Source of the DNA: Ravibacter sp964562455
Lineage (GTDB): Bacteria > Bacteroidota > Bacteroidia > Cytophagales > Spirosomataceae
DNA: 64,000 nucleotides
Assembly: GCA_964562455.1 (NCBI GenBank)
Contig: CAZLTN010000004.1
Location: forward strand, 68,047-132,046
Reading direction: 5' to 3'
A program made the position numbers and the translations under genes. The notes below the pieces were generated by a model. It was not told the DNA's origin and ran no database searches. It saw nothing but the letters and a program-made list of their open reading frames with translations. Shown piece after piece: positions 8,937-18,470 of the stretch (positions are counted from its first letter, which is position 1; each line of letters begins with the position of its first letter).

Positions 8937-10376
8937 ATGACACTCAAAAAAACTAAAATTGTTGCAACCGTCGGCCCGGCTTCGGAATCAAAGGAAACCC
9001 TCGTAGCACTGGCAAAAGCAGGTGTAAATGTTTTTAGGTTAAATTTCTCACACGGTTCTCATCCCGACCACCTCGAGAGAATTAAAAGAATACGCCAGAT
9101 AAACGAAGAATACGGGTACAACCTCTGTATACTCCAGGATCTCCAGGGCCCCAAAATAAGGATCGGGAACGTAGAGGAAAAAGGCGGCGTCCTGATCCAG
9201 CCCGGGCAGAAGCTGATCTTTACCAACGAAAATATTATCGGCACATCAGAAAGAGTAAGCACTCCTTACGACGGTATGTACAATGACGTCAACATCGGCG
9301 AGCGTATCCTGCTCGACGACGGGAAGCTGGAAGTAAAGGTGGTCGAAATTATCGGGTCCGAAGTTGTTACCGAGGTAATATACGGCGGATTCCTTAAATC
9401 CAAGAAAGGTGTCAACCTTCCCAATACGCAGGTATCGATGCCTTCAGTTACAAGAAAAGACTACGAAGACCTGGAATTCGGATTGGAAAACGATGTAGAA
9501 TGGATCGCACTTTCGTTCGTCCGCAGGGCTTCCGATATCGAAGAAGTCAGGGAATACATCAATTCCCGCGGCAAGTCGGCCAAGATCGTGGCAAAGATCG
9601 AAAAGCCTGAAGCGGTGGAAAACATCGACGGTATTATTGCAGCTACGGATGCCATCATGGTAGCCCGCGGCGACCTAGGTGTAGAGCTGCCTGCTGAGGA
9701 TGTACCGATGATACAGAAGATGCTCGTCGAAAAATGCAACCGCTTGGGAAAACCGGTTATCGTTGCTACCCAGATGCTGGAAAGCATGATCGAAAACCCG
9801 AGGCCTACCAGGGCAGAGATCAACGACGTAGCCAATGCCGTGCTCGACGGAACCGATGCAGTCATGCTGAGCGCTGAGACAGCTTCGGGTGACTACCCGG
9901 TGCTGGCCGTGCAGAATATGACACGAACCATTGAACGCATCGAAGAGCAATCCAATTCGCTTTACTTCAAGTACCATGCCCAGGTAAACGAAGATAAGAA
10001 CGCGCCCGACCTTCTGAACGACAATGTCGTGATGAGCGCATGCCGGCTGGCCCGTGACACCAACGCCAAAGCGCTCATCGGGATCACTAACTCCGGGTAT
10101 ACCGCTACCAGGTTATCTCATCACAGGCCCAAAGCCAACCTGTTGATTTTCACTTCTAACAGGAGGCTCATGAATACGCTTGGATTGTACTGGGGAACCA
10201 GGGTGTTTTACTACGAAACTGAAGACGGCATCTCGACCGACGACACGATCGATAACATCAAACGCTTCCTGGTAGAACGCGGCGAACTGGTCGAAGGCGA
10301 TGTTTTCATTAACACGCTCAGTATGCCTATTTCAAAGGTACGCAAAACAAATGCCCTGAAACTCAGCGTAGTATAA
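8937..10376 (+). CDS. pyk: Pyruvate kinase
   Basis: 479-residue glycolytic enzyme converting phosphoenolpyruvate and ADP to pyruvate and ATP. Diagnostic motifs include KIVATVGPAS at the N-terminus, NFSHG near residue 40, the B-domain (LLDDGKLEVKV), the active-site segment KIEKPEAVENI near 221, ARGDLGVELP near 242, and the TQMLESMI / RPTRAE block near 280. The C-terminal domain is a normal length. No extra PEP-utiliser domain is present. A hairpin terminator follows at 10383-10411, separating it from the sigma-factor locus. Confidence 0.97.
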   Translation: MTLKKTKIVATVGPASESKETLVALAKAGVNVFRLNFSHGSHPDHLERIKRIRQINEEYGYNLCILQDLQGPKIRIGNVEEKGGVLIQPGQKLIFTNENIIGTSERVSTPYDGMYNDVNIGERILLDDGKLEVKVVEIIGSEVVTEVIYGGFLKSKKGVNLPNTQVSMPSVTRKDYEDLEFGLENDVEWIALSFVRRASDIEEVREYINSRGKSAKIVAKIEKPEAVENIDGIIAATDAIMVARGDLGVELPAEDVPMIQKMLVEKCNRLGKPVIVATQMLESMIENPRPTRAEINDVANAVLDGTDAVMLSAETASGDYPVLAVQNMTRTIERIEEQSNSLYFKYHAQVNEDKNAPDLLNDNVVMSACRLARDTNAKALIGITNSGYTATRLSHHRPKANLLIFTSNRRLMNTLGLYWGTRVFYYETEDGISTDDTIDNIKRFLVERGELVEGDVFINTLSMPISKVRKTNALKLSVV

Positions 10377-10382
10377 TTAAAA

Positions 10383-10411
10383 AAATACCTGCGGAACGGC
10401 CGCAAGTATTT
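10383..10411 (+). terminator. Terminator after pyk
   Basis: Inverted repeat AAATACCTGCGG - AACGG - CCGCAAGTATTT with one mismatch, starting 7 bp after the pyk stop. The A-rich and T-rich ends of the stem supply the tract. Confidence 0.65.
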
Positions 10412-10446
10412 ACCGTAAGTAAATATCGCAACCGGGCTTCTTTGTA

Positions 10447-11073
10447 TTGAGCGGGTTTACAGAGACAAGCTTAATATCCAGAACCGGTTTGCGAAATCAC
10501 TACCCCACCCATAGCGACTCCGAGCTCATTGAGCTGCTCTGCAAGAGCAGCGATGAAACTGCTTTTGCGGAAATTTATGCCAGGTATGGGAAAGAAATGG
10601 TCTCTGAAGCCCATCGTAAAACAGGAGAAAAAGCTGCCGCTGAAGACATTGTACAGGAAGTTTTTGTCCAGTTGTGGCTGAAGCGAGGCCGTATAGTTAT
10701 CGACAAAAACATCAGGGCATATCTGAAAGGTATGCTCAAATATCATATCATCGACCACTATTCAAGCAGGAAAAGCTCTCCTATCGTACCGGCAGCTTCT
10801 ATTCCCCTTCTCCCCGACCCACTGGAAAACGATTATATTTCGAGCCACTTCCTTCGGTCCTATTACGAAGAGGCATTGACCAAATTGCCGGATAAGTGCC
10901 GCGAAGCCTTTGAACTGAGCCGTAGCGGCCGCAGCATCAAAGAAATAGCTTCAGAGCTCGGAATCTCCGAAAAAACCGTGGAGGTTCACATCGGGAAAGC
11001 CCTGAGGCTACTGAGGCTCGAAATGAAAGACTACCTGGCGCCATTCCTGCTTTTATTTTGTTTCCTGGAATAA
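10447..11073 (+). CDS. ECF-type RNA polymerase sigma factor
   Basis: 208-residue sigma-70 family factor of the extracytoplasmic-function group. Region 2 spans about residues 45-85 (FAEIYARYGKEMV ... AEDIVQEVFVQLW) and region 4 about 145-195 (LPDKCREAFELSR, then IKEIASELGISEKTVEVHIGKALRLLR). It is followed by a FecR anti-sigma gene and a SusC/SusD pair, the standard Bacteroidota arrangement in which a ligand-loaded SusC signals through FecR to free the sigma factor. No ATG lies before region 2; TTG at 10447 is the best start, which is unusual but gives a normal length. Residues 1-20 are of uncertain origin. Confidence 0.92.
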   Translation: MSGFTETSLISRTGLRNHYPTHSDSELIELLCKSSDETAFAEIYARYGKEMVSEAHRKTGEKAAAEDIVQEVFVQLWLKRGRIVIDKNIRAYLKGMLKYHIIDHYSSRKSSPIVPAASIPLLPDPLENDYISSHFLRSYYEEALTKLPDKCREAFELSRSGRSIKEIASELGISEKTVEVHIGKALRLLRLEMKDYLAPFLLLFCFLE

Positions 11074-11261
11074 ATTCCAGGGCTACGAAATGATCGATCA
11101 TCCGGATCTGCCCGTAATTATAGCATCATTACTCCCGATGGCTTTCGGGACACATCATCGTTAATTATTTTTCTCCCCGAATAAGGGATCACCGCAAGTT
11201 TTTCAGACTGTATTATAGAAGAACATTATAAATAAATCTTCATATAATACCGAATACTCCC

Positions 11262-12260
11262 ATGAGCTTATCACGGCCTTCAAAAGAAATGCTCAAACGC
11301 TACCTCAATTCGGAATGTACTGAAGAGGAAAGGCTTTTGATCGACCGGTGGTACCAGCACCTCAACGTAGCTGAAGAGCGGGAAATCCCCGGGGAAGAGA
11401 CCGATCAATTGTTCAGCAGGATCAGGGAGGAAATTTCAGCAAGGACAAGTAGCCGCCGGCTTCGCTTTATCTGGCCGCAGGTAGCGGCTGCAGTCGTGGT
11501 GCTTATCATCTCGGGAATATGGATATTGTCGCGCCCGTCAGACCAGGGCAAGGACTATCCGGTAAATCTGCAGGTCGCGGCGGAACCCGGGACGGTAATT
11601 TTCACCAATGATATGCAGCAGGTTTTCGTATATACCTTGCCCGACAGCTCTACGGTCCAGCTTCTTCCCGGCGCTGTCATAGGGCACCCCCGTACGTTTA
11701 CCGGACAAAAGCGGGAGGTAACTTTTACTGGCGAAGGCTTCTTTTCTATCAAACGGGACGAAACAGCGCCCTTCCTGATCGAAAGCGGCAACATCAGAAC
11801 GGAAGTACTCGGAACATCCTTTAACCTCCGGGTAAATCCCGACCGGCAGACCTTCAATATACGGGTCGCCACCGGCCGGGTAGCGGTAACGCTTAACAAA
11901 ACAAGCGAAAAAAGCGAGCGCGTCGTTCTTGTCCCTAATCAGCAAGCCAGCATCCAACCTGACGATGAAAGACTTATTGTAGCAACTCTTCCTGTTATTC
12001 CGCCCAGAAAAGAACTCTGGCAGCCAGTTTCAATCAGGTACAGCGACACACCCCTGAAAGAAATTATTGCTGAGCTCCGATCGGTGTTCAACACTGAAAT
12101 AGAGCTCAGCAATCCGCTACTGGGCGAGTGTACGGTTACGATAGAGCTCGATGACCAGAACCTGCCCGAAGTCCTTTCCATGTTAAACATACTTCTGGGG
12201 ACCTCCTATGAAATTACGGACGGCAGGTTCCTTATCACGGGCGAGAAGTGCGGCGGATAA
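11262..12260 (+). CDS. FecR-family anti-sigma factor
   Basis: 332 residues. The cytoplasmic N-terminus (1-69) would bind the sigma factor encoded upstream. One transmembrane helix lies at about 70-90 (WPQVAAAVVVLIISGIWIL). The periplasmic FecR domain is at about 115-215 (TLPDSSTVQLLPGAVIGHP, GEGFFSIKRDETAPFLIESG, EVLGTSFNLRV), and a C-terminal DUF4974-type domain at about 255-330 (IRYSDTPLKEIIAELRSVF). That last domain resembles STN and is thought to contact the STN domain of SusC, which is present in the next gene. The 188-bp gap upstream of this gene has no clear terminator and could hold its own promoter. Confidence 0.93.
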   Translation: MSLSRPSKEMLKRYLNSECTEEERLLIDRWYQHLNVAEEREIPGEETDQLFSRIREEISARTSSRRLRFIWPQVAAAVVVLIISGIWILSRPSDQGKDYPVNLQVAAEPGTVIFTNDMQQVFVYTLPDSSTVQLLPGAVIGHPRTFTGQKREVTFTGEGFFSIKRDETAPFLIESGNIRTEVLGTSFNLRVNPDRQTFNIRVATGRVAVTLNKTSEKSERVVLVPNQQASIQPDDERLIVATLPVIPPRKELWQPVSIRYSDTPLKEIIAELRSVFNTEIELSNPLLGECTVTIELDDQNLPEVLSMLNILLGTSYEITDGRFLITGEKCGG

Positions 12261-12360
12261 CCGGCCGTTCCACCCACAATATGAGGGCAGGATTTTCCCG
12301 GTTAATAGCGTAGAACAAAAGACCGAGTTATACAGAACCTTCAAAAACTAACCTAATCGT

Positions 12361-15300
12361 ATGAAAAAAATTATCTCACCGGCATCCTGGCGGTCTCGTC
12401 TGAGAAATGCTCTGCTTCCTCCGTGCCTGATTTTTCTCTGCCTGACGGTATCTTTCGCCCATACCGACAGCGTGATTCCGCAGGAGTTGCTCAACAAGAA
12501 CATCCGGGTAAACATCCGGCAGACAAGTCTGAAACAAGCCCTCACCCAGATTGAAAGGAGCGCGGGCGTCAGGTTCGCCTACAGCAAAGATGTAATACCT
12601 GTTGATCGGACAGTTACGATCGATGTCCGGTCGGAAAAGCTGTCCGTAATACTGGAAAAGCTGCTGACGCCCCTGAACGTTTCCTACAAAGTGGCAGACG
12701 ACCAGATCCTTCTGTTTATAGCTGAAAAAAATAACGCTGCGATAAGCATGCAACCGGAGTTGATGACCCTGCAGGTTATCGATCACCGGGTCAGGGGCAA
12801 GGTAACCGACGCCGAAACCCAGGAACCGCTCCCCGGCGTCAATATACAGGTAAAAAACACCCAAACCGGTACCGTGACGGATGAAACCGGCTCATTTACC
12901 CTCAATATGGCCGAAGGAAACCAGGTTCTGATCTTCTCGTATGTGGGATACGTTAAGCAGGAAATCCCCGTAAGTAACCGCACCGAAATCAATGTATCGC
13001 TGGCGGCGGACATGCGAAACCTGGAGACAGTGATAGTGACCGCCCTCGGCATTAAGAGAGAGGCAAAAAAGTTGGGCTATGCCACCTCGACCGTCAATAC
13101 CGAAGCCATAGCTACAAACAGGACCAACAACCTGGGTAACAACCTGCAGGGTAAAATTGCAGGTGTAAATGTATCGGCGAGTGCTTCTGGAACTGCAGGT
13201 ACTTCGAAAATCAGGATCAGGGGCCAGTCGTCGTTTAAAGGGGACAACTCTCCGTTGGTTGTCGTAAACGGAATCCCGGTCAACAATTCCAGTTTCGGCG
13301 CCAAATCGGGCGATACCGAAGGCACGACCACTCGCGGCGGAATAACCTCCGACGGCGGCGACGGCCTGGTCAGCATCAACCCTGACGACATCGAATCCAT
13401 GACCGTCCTGAAAGGGGCTGCTGCCGCTGCGCTGTATGGATTCCGCGCCAAAGACGGCGCAATCGTCATCACAACCAAATCGGGCACGAAAAACAGGGGG
13501 ATAGGATTGGAATATAATACCAACTATACCATCGACCGGGCAGTAGACGAAACAGACTTCCAGTACGAATACGGCCAGGGCGAAGGCGGCATAAGACCCT
13601 CCACGCTGGCTATGGCACAAAGCAGCAGTATCTGGAGCTTCGGAGAAAAGCTGGACGGCAAGCCGACTATCCAGTTCGACGGCGTGGAAAGGCCCTATTC
13701 TGCCGTAAAAGGCCGTATCAACAAATTTTACGAAACAGGATATACGTTTACCAACACCATTTCCATGAATGCAGGCAATGACAAAGGCGGGGTCTACGTA
13801 TCACTTTCCAATCTTGCCAACAAGGGTATTTCTCCCAGGAATACATTCGATAAAAAATCCATCAATCTCGGTGCCAACTACCAGCTTTCAAGTAAGCTGT
13901 CGCTGCATTCGAACGTAAATTACTCATATGAAAACATCAAAAATCCTCCGCAAATTGCCGTTCAGAACCTGAACCCGAACGCTGCCTTATATACCTGGGC
14001 CAACAGCGTCGGATACGATGTGCTCAAGGAAAAACGGAAGGACCCCGTCACCGGTGACGAAATTCCTACTTCACGTTTCACACCCAGGAACAATCCCTAC
14101 TGGTCCACGTACGAGCATTTCGAAAATATAATCCGCGACCGCATCTTCGGCAATTTTTCAATGCGATACGAGCTCACCGACTGGCTGTTCGTACAAGGCC
14201 GGGTAGGCCAGGACTACTTTTCCCGGGATAATGACTACAATTTACCTACGGGCAGCCGGCACCTGAACTCTGTCGCCAACGGGTTCAATGGACAGTATTA
14301 CCAGGAAAACCGCAGGTTCAGGGAAACAAATATTGACTTTCTGGTAGGAGCTCACAAAGCCTGGGGAGACTTCGGGTTTGACCTCAACCTGGGCGGAAAC
14401 AAACTCGACCAGGAAAGCCGGAACAACAATACCCTGGTGAACAATTTCTTTATCCGTGACCTGTATACGGTCGCCAACGGGCAGATCAAAGATCCGCAGT
14501 ATTATTACAGCCGCAAGAAAGTAAATTCGCTCTACGGGTCTCTTGAGCTTTCCTGGAAAGATTTTCTTTTCCTCAATGTCACCGGTCGGAACGACTGGTT
14601 TTCCACTCTTAATCCCCAAAGCAACAGCTATCTCTACCCTTCTGTAAGCGGCAGCTTTGTATTCAGCCAGGCTTTGGAGATGCCGGCATGGCTGAGCTTC
14701 GGGAAGATCCGGGTGGCCTACGCTGAAGTCGGGGGCGATACCGATCCATATGCCAACAGCCTGTATTACAACCTGAATGCAAATACACACCTGGGACAGG
14801 CGCTGGGATCGATAGCGAGTAGCGTCAGCCCCAACCAGAACCTCAGGCCTCTGAAAGTAAAAGAAGCTGAAGTTGGGCTTGAGCTGCGCACGCTCGGGAG
14901 CCGCCTCAACCTGGATATAGCCTATTACCGCAAAAACACGATAGACGAAATACTTGACGTTGCCGTATCCAATACTTCCGGCTATACTTCTACACGGGTC
15001 AACGTCGGAAGCCTTAGGAACCAGGGCGTAGAGATGCTTTTAACGGTTGTGCCGGTTCAATCGGGGAGCTGGGATTGGGAAACCGGGATCAATCTTACTT
15101 ACAACGAGAGCCTTGTCGTATCGCTGGCGGGAGAACAGAAACAAATCATCGTAGGGAGCAATTCAGACTTTACCGGGCGGGTGGCCCACGAAGTAGGAAA
15201 GCCTATGGCCAGCCTGCTTGGAGCGGGCTACCAGCGCGATGCACAGGGCCGGAAAATGTTCGCTGCAAACGGCGCCCCTATGTACAATCGCGATCTTGTC

Positions 15301-15843
15301 TCCTGGGGAAGCGCAATGCCGAAGTGGATCGGAGGCTGGACGAATACCGTTCAGTTTAAAGGCTTCCGGCTCAGTACGCTGGTCGACTTCAAATCGGGGC
15401 ACAAGCTCATATCCGCTACCAACTACAACTTATGGCGCCATGGACTTCACAAAGGAACGCTTGAAGGAAGGGAAGGGGGTGTAAAAGGCATCGGTGTGAC
15501 TGCCGACGGTTCCCCGAACGAAACTTATATGGAAGCCAGCGCCTACTACGGAACAATCCGCAACATCACGAGTTTTGTCGAGGACTTCGTTTACGATGCA
15601 GGCTTCATAAAGTTCAGGCAACTGAGCCTGGGCTATAAACTCCCTCCCTCGCTGACTGAAAGGACTCCTTTCCAGGCCGTTACCCTATCATTTGTGGGCA
15701 ACAACGTACTTGTTATTAAAAAACACACTCCCAATATTGATCCTGAGCAGTTCGGCCAGGCGTCCGATAACCTTGCCGGTATCGAGTCGGGGGCGTTGCC
15801 GCTTACACGCAGCATCGGGTTTAATCTTAACCTAAAATTCTGA
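12361..15843 (+). CDS. SusC/RagA-family TonB-dependent outer-membrane receptor with STN domain
   Basis: 1160-residue outer-membrane importer. The signal region (about 1-34) is followed by an STN signalling domain (about 45-118, NIRQTSLKQALTQIERSAGV), a carboxypeptidase-regulatory-like domain (about 143-215, VRGKVTDAETQEPLPGVNIQV, then GYVKQEIPV), the plug (about 235-370, with KIRIRGQSSFKGDNSPLVVV) and a beta barrel ending in phenylalanine (NLNLKF). The STN domain together with the upstream sigma/FecR pair implies trans-envelope signalling by substrate. SusD follows after 6 bp. The substrate is not readable from SusC itself, but the downstream enzymes suggest a sugar-acid-containing compound. 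Confidence 0.95.
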   Translation: MKKIISPASWRSRLRNALLPPCLIFLCLTVSFAHTDSVIPQELLNKNIRVNIRQTSLKQALTQIERSAGVRFAYSKDVIPVDRTVTIDVRSEKLSVILEKLLTPLNVSYKVADDQILLFIAEKNNAAISMQPELMTLQVIDHRVRGKVTDAETQEPLPGVNIQVKNTQTGTVTDETGSFTLNMAEGNQVLIFSYVGYVKQEIPVSNRTEINVSLAADMRNLETVIVTALGIKREAKKLGYATSTVNTEAIATNRTNNLGNNLQGKIAGVNVSASASGTAGTSKIRIRGQSSFKGDNSPLVVVNGIPVNNSSFGAKSGDTEGTTTRGGITSDGGDGLVSINPDDIESMTVLKGAAAAALYGFRAKDGAIVITTKSGTKNRGIGLEYNTNYTIDRAVDETDFQYEYGQGEGGIRPSTLAMAQSSSIWSFGEKLDGKPTIQFDGVERPYSAVKGRINKFYETGYTFTNTISMNAGNDKGGVYVSLSNLANKGISPRNTFDKKSINLGANYQLSSKLSLHSNVNYSYENIKNPPQIAVQNLNPNAALYTWANSVGYDVLKEKRKDPVTGDEIPTSRFTPRNNPYWSTYEHFENIIRDRIFGNFSMRYELTDWLFVQGRVGQDYFSRDNDYNLPTGSRHLNSVANGFNGQYYQENRRFRETNIDFLVGAHKAWGDFGFDLNLGGNKLDQESRNNNTLVNNFFIRDLYTVANGQIKDPQYYYSRKKVNSLYGSLELSWKDFLFLNVTGRNDWFSTLNPQSNSYLYPSVSGSFVFSQALEMPAWLSFGKIRVAYAEVGGDTDPYANSLYYNLNANTHLGQALGSIASSVSPNQNLRPLKVKEAEVGLELRTLGSRLNLDIAYYRKNTIDEILDVAVSNTSGYTSTRVNVGSLRNQGVEMLLTVVPVQSGSWDWETGINLTYNESLVVSLAGEQKQIIVGSNSDFTGRVAHEVGKPMASLLGAGYQRDAQGRKMFAANGAPMYNRDLVSWGSAMPKWIGGWTNTVQFKGFRLSTLVDFKSGHKLISATNYNLWRHGLHKGTLEGREGGVKGIGVTADGSPNETYMEASAYYGTIRNITSFVEDFVYDAGFIKFRQLSLGYKLPPSLTERTPFQAVTLSFVGNNVLVIKKHTPNIDPEQFGQASDNLAGIESGALPLTRSIGFNLNLKF

Positions 15844-15849
15844 CCAGAA

Positions 15850-17379
15850 ATGAAAAATTTTATCAAGACTTCATACTACAGGATGCTCGCGCTGATGCTG
15901 GTATTCAGTCTGAACGCCTGCGATAAAGGCTTTGAAGAGGTCAACATCAATCCCGTTCAGCCTTCGTCCCTCAACCCGGTTTACCTGTTTTCTAATGCCC
16001 AGCTCTCATCGGGCTTCACCAACCACACCATCAACTATGACATGGCTATTGTGCAGCAGGTGATGAACCCCTTTGCGGGCGTACTGGCCGGAGGAAATGT
16101 AAATATTCTCAACGCCGATCAGGCCGTCGGGATGTGGAACCAATATTATAACGAGGTTGTAAAACGTCTTGTCGATGTATTGAATACCACCCGGGATCTA
16201 CCCGACCGGTCTAACCTGTACCATATGGCGCGTATCTGGCATTCGCATACCTTCATGGTACTTACAGATACTTATGGTGATATTCCTTATTCGGAAGCCG
16301 GGCTGGGCTACCTGAGCGGCAATTTTTTTCCCGTCTATGATGAACAGTCGGTCATTTACCAGAACATACTGAATACACTGGCAGAGTCTGTGGAAGCGCT
16401 CAATGCTTCGGGCCGGGTAGAAACCGGCGACCTTTTCTACAGGGGCGATATAGCCAAATGGAAAAAACTAGGGAATTCCCTGCTACTGAGGGCTGCTATG
16501 AGGCTTGTCAAGGCAGATCCTGCAAAGGCTCAGCAATTTGCAGTAAAAGCGATCAACGGCGGGCTTATGACAAGTAATGCCGATAACTGCCTTATGTCTT
16601 ACTCGACCACTTTCAACTCGCCTTATGCGGGATATACAAACGGTTCGGAAAAGGCCAACATTTACCTTTCCCAACCCTTTGTCAATTATCTGAAATCGAC
16701 CGCCGACCCGCGGCTGAAATCCATATCGGTCAAATACGGAAATCCCGGGGCAGAGCCCGATGCTACTACCCAGAATACAAACCCGGCCGACCAGATCGGG
16801 ATGCCTTTCGGGTACGACAACCTGACTATTTCTACTGCGCCGGGCTTCCCCGGTACCGCCGGCTCCGGCTATGCATACTCGCAAATAAACCGCGCTACAA
16901 TCGGCAATATTACCGCCCCGGTTTTGTTTGTTACTTACGCCCAGACTTCGTTCCTTCATGCCGAAGCTATCGTAAGAGGCTGGGTACCCGGTAATGCCGA
17001 AACAGTTTACAAAGCCGGTATAAAAGCCGCTTTGGAGCAAATGGCCCAGCATCATACCGGTGCGGCTGTTCCCGAAGTGGCTGTTACGGCATATCTGAAT
17101 TCCAGGTCATTGGAAAGTGGTAAAGAGCTCGAAGAGATCAATACCCAATACTGGATCAACTCCTTTTTTAACGGTCCTGAAGCGTGGGCCAATTTCAGGC
17201 GCAGCGGATTTCCGAAGCTTATACCGAATCCATACCCCGGTAAGTCAATAAAAGGCGATTTCATTAAGCGCCTGGTTTACCCGATAGTCGAGGCCAATGT
17301 AAACAGCGAAAATTACAGGACGGCGGTAAGCAGAATCGGGGCCGACGACCTCGACACCCGTGTCTGGTGGGATAAATAG
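15850..17379 (+). CDS. SusD/RagB-family nutrient-binding lipoprotein (SusD-like_2 type)
   Basis: 509-residue surface lipoprotein that caps the preceding SusC barrel and captures substrate. Lipobox LNAC places the lipidated cysteine at residue 24. The sequence has the features of the SusD-like_2 subgroup: SNAQLSSGFTNHTINYDMA near residue 45, TDTYGDIPYSEA near 140, and the C-terminal segment QYWINSFFNGPEAWANFRRSG near 430. It starts 6 bp after the SusC stop, so translation is probably coupled. The ligand cannot be deduced. Confidence 0.94.
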   Translation: MKNFIKTSYYRMLALMLVFSLNACDKGFEEVNINPVQPSSLNPVYLFSNAQLSSGFTNHTINYDMAIVQQVMNPFAGVLAGGNVNILNADQAVGMWNQYYNEVVKRLVDVLNTTRDLPDRSNLYHMARIWHSHTFMVLTDTYGDIPYSEAGLGYLSGNFFPVYDEQSVIYQNILNTLAESVEALNASGRVETGDLFYRGDIAKWKKLGNSLLLRAAMRLVKADPAKAQQFAVKAINGGLMTSNADNCLMSYSTTFNSPYAGYTNGSEKANIYLSQPFVNYLKSTADPRLKSISVKYGNPGAEPDATTQNTNPADQIGMPFGYDNLTISTAPGFPGTAGSGYAYSQINRATIGNITAPVLFVTYAQTSFLHAEAIVRGWVPGNAETVYKAGIKAALEQMAQHHTGAAVPEVAVTAYLNSRSLESGKELEEINTQYWINSFFNGPEAWANFRRSGFPKLIPNPYPGKSIKGDFIKRLVYPIVEANVNSENYRTAVSRIGADDLDTRVWWDK

Positions 17380-17405
17380 CTATTTTAAACCTAACCAATT
17401 ATAAC

Positions 17406-18347
17406 ATGATAAAGCGGAACATTGTGGGGCTGGCGCTTCTACTCCTGCCGGGACTCCCGGCAGCGGTCCTCGGCCAGAAAGTAACTCCATCCCGGGATGA
17501 GATCGTTAAGCTCACCTCCCAATGGAAGGGCGAGCGGTCACCTGACGGCCGCCCGCGGGTATCCGATGAACTGCTGGCCCGGCTGAAGAATATCTCCATG
17601 GAGGAAGCCTGGGGCGTACTGCGCAACAAAGGCTACCACAACCAATATGAAGGCAACTGGGTGATCATTCATCCCGACAGCGCGATGAGCGGCAGGGTTG
17701 TGACCGCACAGTATATGCCGATGCGGCCGGATTTTCATGATATGATCAAAGAAACAGGGAAAGAAGAAGGCCGCGGCCAGGCGGGTTTTACCAACTCCTG
17801 GCCAATAGAAATATTAAAGGAAGGCGATGTTTACGTAGCAGACGGGTATGGGAAAATCGTCGACGGTACGCTGATCGGCGATAACCTCGGGAATTCCATC
17901 TATGCGAAATCAAGAAGAGGAGTTGTTTTTTACGGCGGGGTAAGAGATGTAGCCGGGCTGACCCGTATCCAGGGATTCAACGCCTGGCATAAGGGGGAAG
18001 ACCCTTCCTTCATTAAGGACATGATGCTCGCTGGTATCAATACGCCTATCCGGATCGGCCGGGCTACGGTCCTGCCTGGCGATGCCATCCTTGCCAAAAA
18101 AGGCGGTGTCGTTTTCATACCGGCGCACCTGCTGGCCGAGGTGGTCATTACCTCGGAAATAACCGCCCTTCGCGACGAATTCGGTATTCAGCGTCTTAAA
18201 GAGGGAAAATACCTGCCCGGCGACATCGACAGCCAGTGGAGCGAAGCCATCCGGAAAGATTTCCTTAACTGGGTAAATAACTACCCCGGAAAGCTTCCCA
18301 TGTCGAAAAAAGAGCTTGACGATTATCTGAAAGAGCGGAATTATTAG
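17406..18347 (+). CDS. Exported RraA-family protein (HMG/CHA-type aldolase fold)
   Basis: 313 residues: a Sec signal peptide (MIKRNIVGLALLLLPGLPAA, cleavage after about residue 23) and an RraA-like domain. Family motifs are GDNLGNSIYA (158-167), the arginine-aspartate metal/substrate motif GGVRD (177-181), PIRIGRATVLPGDAILA (214-230) and GGVVFIPA (233-240). Class II HMG/CHA pyruvate aldolases use this R-D pair to bind the keto acid and the divalent metal. RraA relatives can instead modulate RNase E, but an exported copy next to an enolase-superfamily enzyme fits an aldolase or decarboxylase better. The extra about 70 N-terminal residues and about 60 C-terminal residues are longer than cytoplasmic RraA. 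Gene spacing of 26 bp from susD suggests one operon. Confidence 0.85.
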   Translation: MIKRNIVGLALLLLPGLPAAVLGQKVTPSRDEIVKLTSQWKGERSPDGRPRVSDELLARLKNISMEEAWGVLRNKGYHNQYEGNWVIIHPDSAMSGRVVTAQYMPMRPDFHDMIKETGKEEGRGQAGFTNSWPIEILKEGDVYVADGYGKIVDGTLIGDNLGNSIYAKSRRGVVFYGGVRDVAGLTRIQGFNAWHKGEDPSFIKDMMLAGINTPIRIGRATVLPGDAILAKKGGVVFIPAHLLAEVVITSEITALRDEFGIQRLKEGKYLPGDIDSQWSEAIRKDFLNWVNNYPGKLPMSKKELDDYLKERNY

Positions 18348-18350
18348 TAA

Positions 18351-18410
18351 AGCCGCAGGGCCTGCGGCTGTATCGCATGTAGCCCCAGTACAGCCACAGG
18401 GCCTGCGGCT
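18351..18410. repeat. Pair of GC-rich palindromes between the RraA and enolase genes
   Basis: Two near-identical 19-bp palindromes, AGCCGCAGGGCCTGCGGCT (18351-18369) and AGCCACAGGGCCTGCGGCT (18392-18410), 41 bp apart. Each can form a 9-bp stem with almost no loop. They resemble REP-type elements and may stabilise or attenuate the mRNA inside the operon. There is no T-tract, so a classical terminator is unlikely. Confidence 0.7.
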
Positions 18411-18470
18411 TCATATCGAAAATCAAATTAATAAGGAATTATATAACAGCTTATTATATATTTTACACTT

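Noticed and set aside
11133..11153. Hairpin CCCGA/TCGGG after the sigma-factor gene as a terminator
   Set aside because: Only 5 bp of stem and no T-tract; the sigma-FecR pair is expected to be co-transcribed.
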